Shown in pieces: positions 61,720 to 64,000 of a stretch of DNA of 64,000 nt. The stretch's first letter is position 1. Each line of letters opens with the position of its first letter. The DNA lies in the NCBI RefSeq assembly GCF_018598585.1, contig NZ_JAHESD010000019.1:1-64000 (forward strand), written 5' to 3'. Source of the stretch: Chryseosolibacter indicum. Its GTDB lineage: Bacteria; Bacteroidota; Bacteroidia; Cytophagales; Cyclobacteriaceae. The notes beneath the pieces were generated by a model. That model saw nothing but the letters and a program-made list of their open reading frames with translations. It was not told the origin of the DNA and did no database searches. A program made the translations under genes and the position numbers.

Positions 61720-61731
61720 CAGCATAATAGT

Positions 61732-62160
61732 ATGAGTATAGGTAAATGGATTGTAGTGGCCTTTGTATTGTTTGCAGGCTTTATAGCAACGTTGGTTACG
61801 GTTTGTATGAAGGAAGATATAAGTCTTGTTTCAAAAGAATACTACAAAGAAGAGCTGGCTTACCAGAGCCAGATACAACGCATTAACAACACGGCAGAAC
61901 TTAAAGCAAAACCTGTTATTACCGCAAGTGACAGCAAATTGAATATTGTTTTCGGCGATTTTAAGAACATAGAAAACGGAGAAGTTAAATTATTCTGTCC
62001 TTCTAATGACAACATGGACAGAACATTTAATATAGTAACAACAGAGAACACCATACAAACATTTGACGTGTCTTCGCTGCAGAAAGGAATGTACAAGGCA
62101 AAGTTTAAATGGAGAATGAATGGTAAAGAGTTCTATCAGGAAGAGGTAATATTTATCTAA
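61732..62160 (+). CDS. ccoH: FixH/CcoH-family assembly protein
   Basis: 142 residues with one N-terminal membrane helix (WIVVAFVLFAGFIATLVTVCM) and a conserved DISLVSKEYYKEELAYQSQI stretch, typical of Bacteroidota FixH proteins, followed by a beta-sandwich periplasmic domain. Assists assembly of cbb3 oxidase. Starts 12 nt after ccoG and ends at the base before the next start codon. Confidence 0.9.
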   Translation: MSIGKWIVVAFVLFAGFIATLVTVCMKEDISLVSKEYYKEELAYQSQIQRINNTAELKAKPVITASDSKLNIVFGDFKNIENGEVKLFCPSNDNMDRTFNIVTTENTIQTFDVSSLQKGMYKAKFKWRMNGKEFYQEEVIFI

Positions 62161-62838
62161 ATGATTCTTGCTGCAATTATAATGGGGTTTGCGGGGAGCT
62201 TTCACTGTATTGGTATGTGTAGTCCCCTGGTGTTGGCTATCAGCGCTAATGGTAAAAATGCCCTTATCAGGCGTGTCATTTATAATGCAGGGAGAATTTC
62301 TACCTATGGTTTATTAGGGGCAATTGTATCAGCTATCGGTATGGCCCTACCTCTTTTAAAGTTCCAAAATGCTATATCGCTTGGCCTCGGCATACTACTC
62401 ATTGCCTTTTCCATCTTTCAGATGCGTTTACATATTCCTGTTTTAACCAAAGCAGCAAGCGCTCTTTCAGGAGTGCTTAAAACACTTTTCAGCCGATACA
62501 TTCAAAAAAGAAATTATGGCTCAGTATTTATCCTGGGCAGTCTTAACGGATTATTACCCTGCGGGTTAACGCTTCTGGCCCTCACCTATTGCCTTACCTT
62601 GGCAGATCCCCTATCAGGATTTAATTACATGCTTTTGTTTGGCCTGGGTACAATGCCTGTAATGTTAGGACTTACAAGCGTGCTGCTCGAAATGGTGAAA
62701 CGCTATAATCTTAACTTAAAAAAAGTTTCGACAGCCATATTACTGATCTCCGGGTGTATATTAATTGCGCGTGTATTTATCATGCATACACCTTCTCATG
62801 AAGAACAACGACTCGTGGATATTGTACTTTGCAGGTAA
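62161..62838 (+). CDS. TauE/SafE-family membrane protein at the end of the cco operon
   Basis: 225 residues with about six membrane segments. The first segment contains GSFHCIGMCSPLVLAIS; the His-x3-Met-Cys arrangement is typical for the members that accompany cbb3 oxidase genes and may bind copper. The later GLLPCGLTLLALTY and GLGTMPVMLGLTSV segments are also conserved. It begins directly after ccoH, so it is part of the operon and is probably involved in metal handling for the oxidase. The sulfite-export name is only a family label. It runs convergent to the response regulator gene, 9 nt apart. Confidence 0.85.
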   Translation: MILAAIIMGFAGSFHCIGMCSPLVLAISANGKNALIRRVIYNAGRISTYGLLGAIVSAIGMALPLLKFQNAISLGLGILLIAFSIFQMRLHIPVLTKAASALSGVLKTLFSRYIQKRNYGSVFILGSLNGLLPCGLTLLALTYCLTLADPLSGFNYMLLFGLGTMPVMLGLTSVLLEMVKRYNLNLKKVSTAILLISGCILIARVFIMHTPSHEEQRLVDIVLCR

Positions 62839-62847
62839 AGGAGCAGG

Positions 62848-63909
62848 CTAACGGGCCACACTCCATCTGATAACTTTTTCCAGCTTCTCGGGTTTCAATA
62901 TTTTTATCTTCCCTCCCTGTATCTCAATCATGCCTTCTTCTTTAAAATCAGAAAGTACGCGGATAACGGACTCGGAGGCTGTGCCAACCATCTTTGCAAG
63001 ATCTTCTCGCGAAATAGCAATATTCGATTTTGCATCTTTAAGAGAAGATGACTTCAGCAACGCTTCCGCAGTGCGCTGTCTAACGGAATTGTAAGCCAGA
63101 TTAAGGAGCTGCTTTTCACGTTCAGCAACTTTTTTACACAACAGATTAATAAAGCTGGCAGAAACATCAGGATGTCCCTGTATCATTGTCATAAAGTCGT
63201 GTCTTGGAATTGCAATAAGCTCAGAGTCCTGCATTGCCACGGCTGATTCTGTGTAGTTACTATTTTCGAGTACTGATTCAAATCCAAAGAAGTCATTTTC
63301 TGCATAGAGGTTTGTAATCAGCTCTTTTCCATCAGGGTTAGATTTAAAGGTTTTTACGTTCCCTGACTTTATCAGGTAAACATAAAGCGGCATATCTCCT
63401 TCCGTAAATATCTCGGCCTTCTTCTTAAACACCTTTACTTTTTTGTCTTTGCCCAGATCTTTTAAACTTAACGCCTGTTGTGCGTCCCTGATAAAATTAT
63501 CAAGTCCTTCAGGTGTTGCCTCATAGTGTTTCTGTTGCATTAAATTCTTCTTCAACCTAGCCTCAATGGCGTTAAGAAGATCGGTGTCATCGAAAGGCTT
63601 TGTCAGATAATCATCAGCTCCCAGGTTCATACCCTTGCGTATATCTGTCTTTTCTGTTTTCGCCGTAAGGAAAATGAATGGTATGGCGGCGGTCTCTTCT
63701 TTCTTACTCAAGATGTGAAGTACGCCATAGCCATCGAGCTCCGGCATCATTATATCACAAATAATCAGGTCGGGCTTTTCACGTTGAGCCAGCTCTACGC
63801 CTACTTTTCCATTTTCCGCTATAACTACATTATAATTTGCAAGCGCAAGAATTTCGGTTGTGTTCTCTCTTATTTCAGTATTATCTTCAATTAATAAGAT
63901 TTTCTTCAT
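62848..63909 (-). CDS. Response regulator fused to a CRP/FNR-type module
   Basis: 353 residues. Receiver domain 1-120 with the phosphorylation site Asp52 (IICDIMMPELDG) and Lys104 (YLTKPFDD); cyclic-nucleotide-binding-like domain about 140-255 (GDMPLYVYLIKSGNVKTFKSN); and a winged HTH about 285-345 with recognition helix GTASESVIRVLSDF. Glu313 and Arg317 occupy the positions of the DNA-reading Glu and Arg of CRP and FNR. The phosphate-binding Arg of cAMP-binding CRP proteins is not evident (SNYTESAVA), and no FNR-type cysteine cluster exists; input therefore probably comes from the histidine kinase encoded 18 nt upstream. It lies convergent to the cco operon and is the best candidate to bind sites A-C. 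Confidence 0.9.
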   Translation of the reverse strand: MKKILLIEDNTEIRENTTEILALANYNVVIAENGKVGVELAQREKPDLIICDIMMPELDGYGVLHILSKKEETAAIPFIFLTAKTEKTDIRKGMNLGADDYLTKPFDDTDLLNAIEARLKKNLMQQKHYEATPEGLDNFIRDAQQALSLKDLGKDKKVKVFKKKAEIFTEGDMPLYVYLIKSGNVKTFKSNPDGKELITNLYAENDFFGFESVLENSNYTESAVAMQDSELIAIPRHDFMTMIQGHPDVSASFINLLCKKVAEREKQLLNLAYNSVRQRTAEALLKSSSLKDAKSNIAISREDLAKMVGTASESVIRVLSDFKEEGMIEIQGGKIKILKPEKLEKVIRWSVAR

Positions 63910-63927
63910 TTAAATTTATAATTAATA

Positions 63928-64000
63928 TTAAACGGGAACTGAAACAGTAAATGTACTGCCTTTACCATACTCACTTGAAAATGAAATAATTCCTCCAAGC
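63928..64000 (-). CDS. C-terminal end of a sensor histidine kinase (partial)
   Basis: The last 23 residues read LGGIISFSSEYGKGSTFTVS followed by VPV and a stop. This is the classic end of a HATPase_c domain (I.F.SE.GKGSTF.V..P). The rest lies outside the window. The gene is 18 nt upstream of the response regulator on the same strand, so the two form a two-component pair. Confidence 0.85.
   Translation of the reverse strand, partial: LGGIISFSSEYGKGSTFTVSVPV

Overview
The window looks like chromosomal DNA of a Bacteroidota bacterium, most likely of the Cytophagales or a near relative. This is inferred from several signs: promoters of the TAnnTTTG type with little Shine-Dalgarno sequence, a type IX secretion C-terminal sorting domain, CHU_C-like Ig modules on a large Rhs protein, a fused CcoN-CcoO oxidase subunit, a DUF6660 Cys/His-rich protein beside an RND metal pump, and very many secreted DUF proteins. 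No tRNA, rRNA, CRISPR array or intact insertion sequence was seen.

Layout. 0-6.2 kb: tail of a BatC-like TPR protein, a thiolase, a YwqK/MORN-repeat protein overlapping purC, a STAS protein, ribonuclease Z and a queuosine-precursor transporter. 6.3-14.2 kb: a VWA surface protein, a TonB-dependent receptor, a DUF3857/transglutaminase-like protein, an unknown secreted protein and a remnant of an XRE regulator. 14.2-24.3 kb (minus strand): a two-gene Rhs/YD-repeat locus ending in a predicted zinc-metallopeptidase toxin tip, with a small membrane protein coupled to its stop codon as putative immunity protein. 24.3-25.2 kb: a gene-free stretch with several short tandem repeats. 25.2-32.1 kb: DNA ligase D, a T9SS-secreted beta-helix protein and a phytase-like esterase. 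32.2-38.3 kb: a tripartite heavy-metal RND efflux operon (DUF6660, CusA/CzcA, TolC, adaptor). 38.3-44.1 kb: DUF202, a solo CheB domain, a GH3 glycosidase, a cyclase-family hydrolase and a D-lactate dehydrogenase.

44-64 kb is organised around low-oxygen respiration. It holds a PPOX-type flavin protein, an MBL/beta-CASP nuclease, a tandem universal stress protein followed by ccoI, ccoS and hemN, and then the cbb3 oxidase operon ccoNO-ccoQ-ccoP-ccoG-ccoH plus a TauE/SafE protein. Convergent to it lies a two-component pair: the tail of a histidine kinase and a response regulator whose output is a whole CRP/FNR-type module. Between the two parts lie a GyrI-like protein, a lipoprotein, an HXXEE membrane protein with a Crp/Fnr regulator, a LOG-family hydrolase, an FtsX-like permease and a DUF6266-like protein.

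The most interesting observation is a repeated regulatory module. A CRP/FNR-type palindrome (CCTGA-N6-TCA) occurs in front of ldhA, of usp-ccoI-ccoS-hemN and of ccoNO. In all three a TAnnTTTG-like -7 element starts exactly 51.5 bp from the palindrome centre. The response regulator-CRP fusion beside the oxidase operon has the Glu-x3-Arg recognition helix expected to read TGA-N6-TCA, so it is the best local candidate for controlling this hypoxia-type regulon. Further items are the Rhs toxin with its putative immunity partner, and heptanucleotide repeats placed between ccoNO and ccoQ and in the gene-free 24.3-25.2 kb region.
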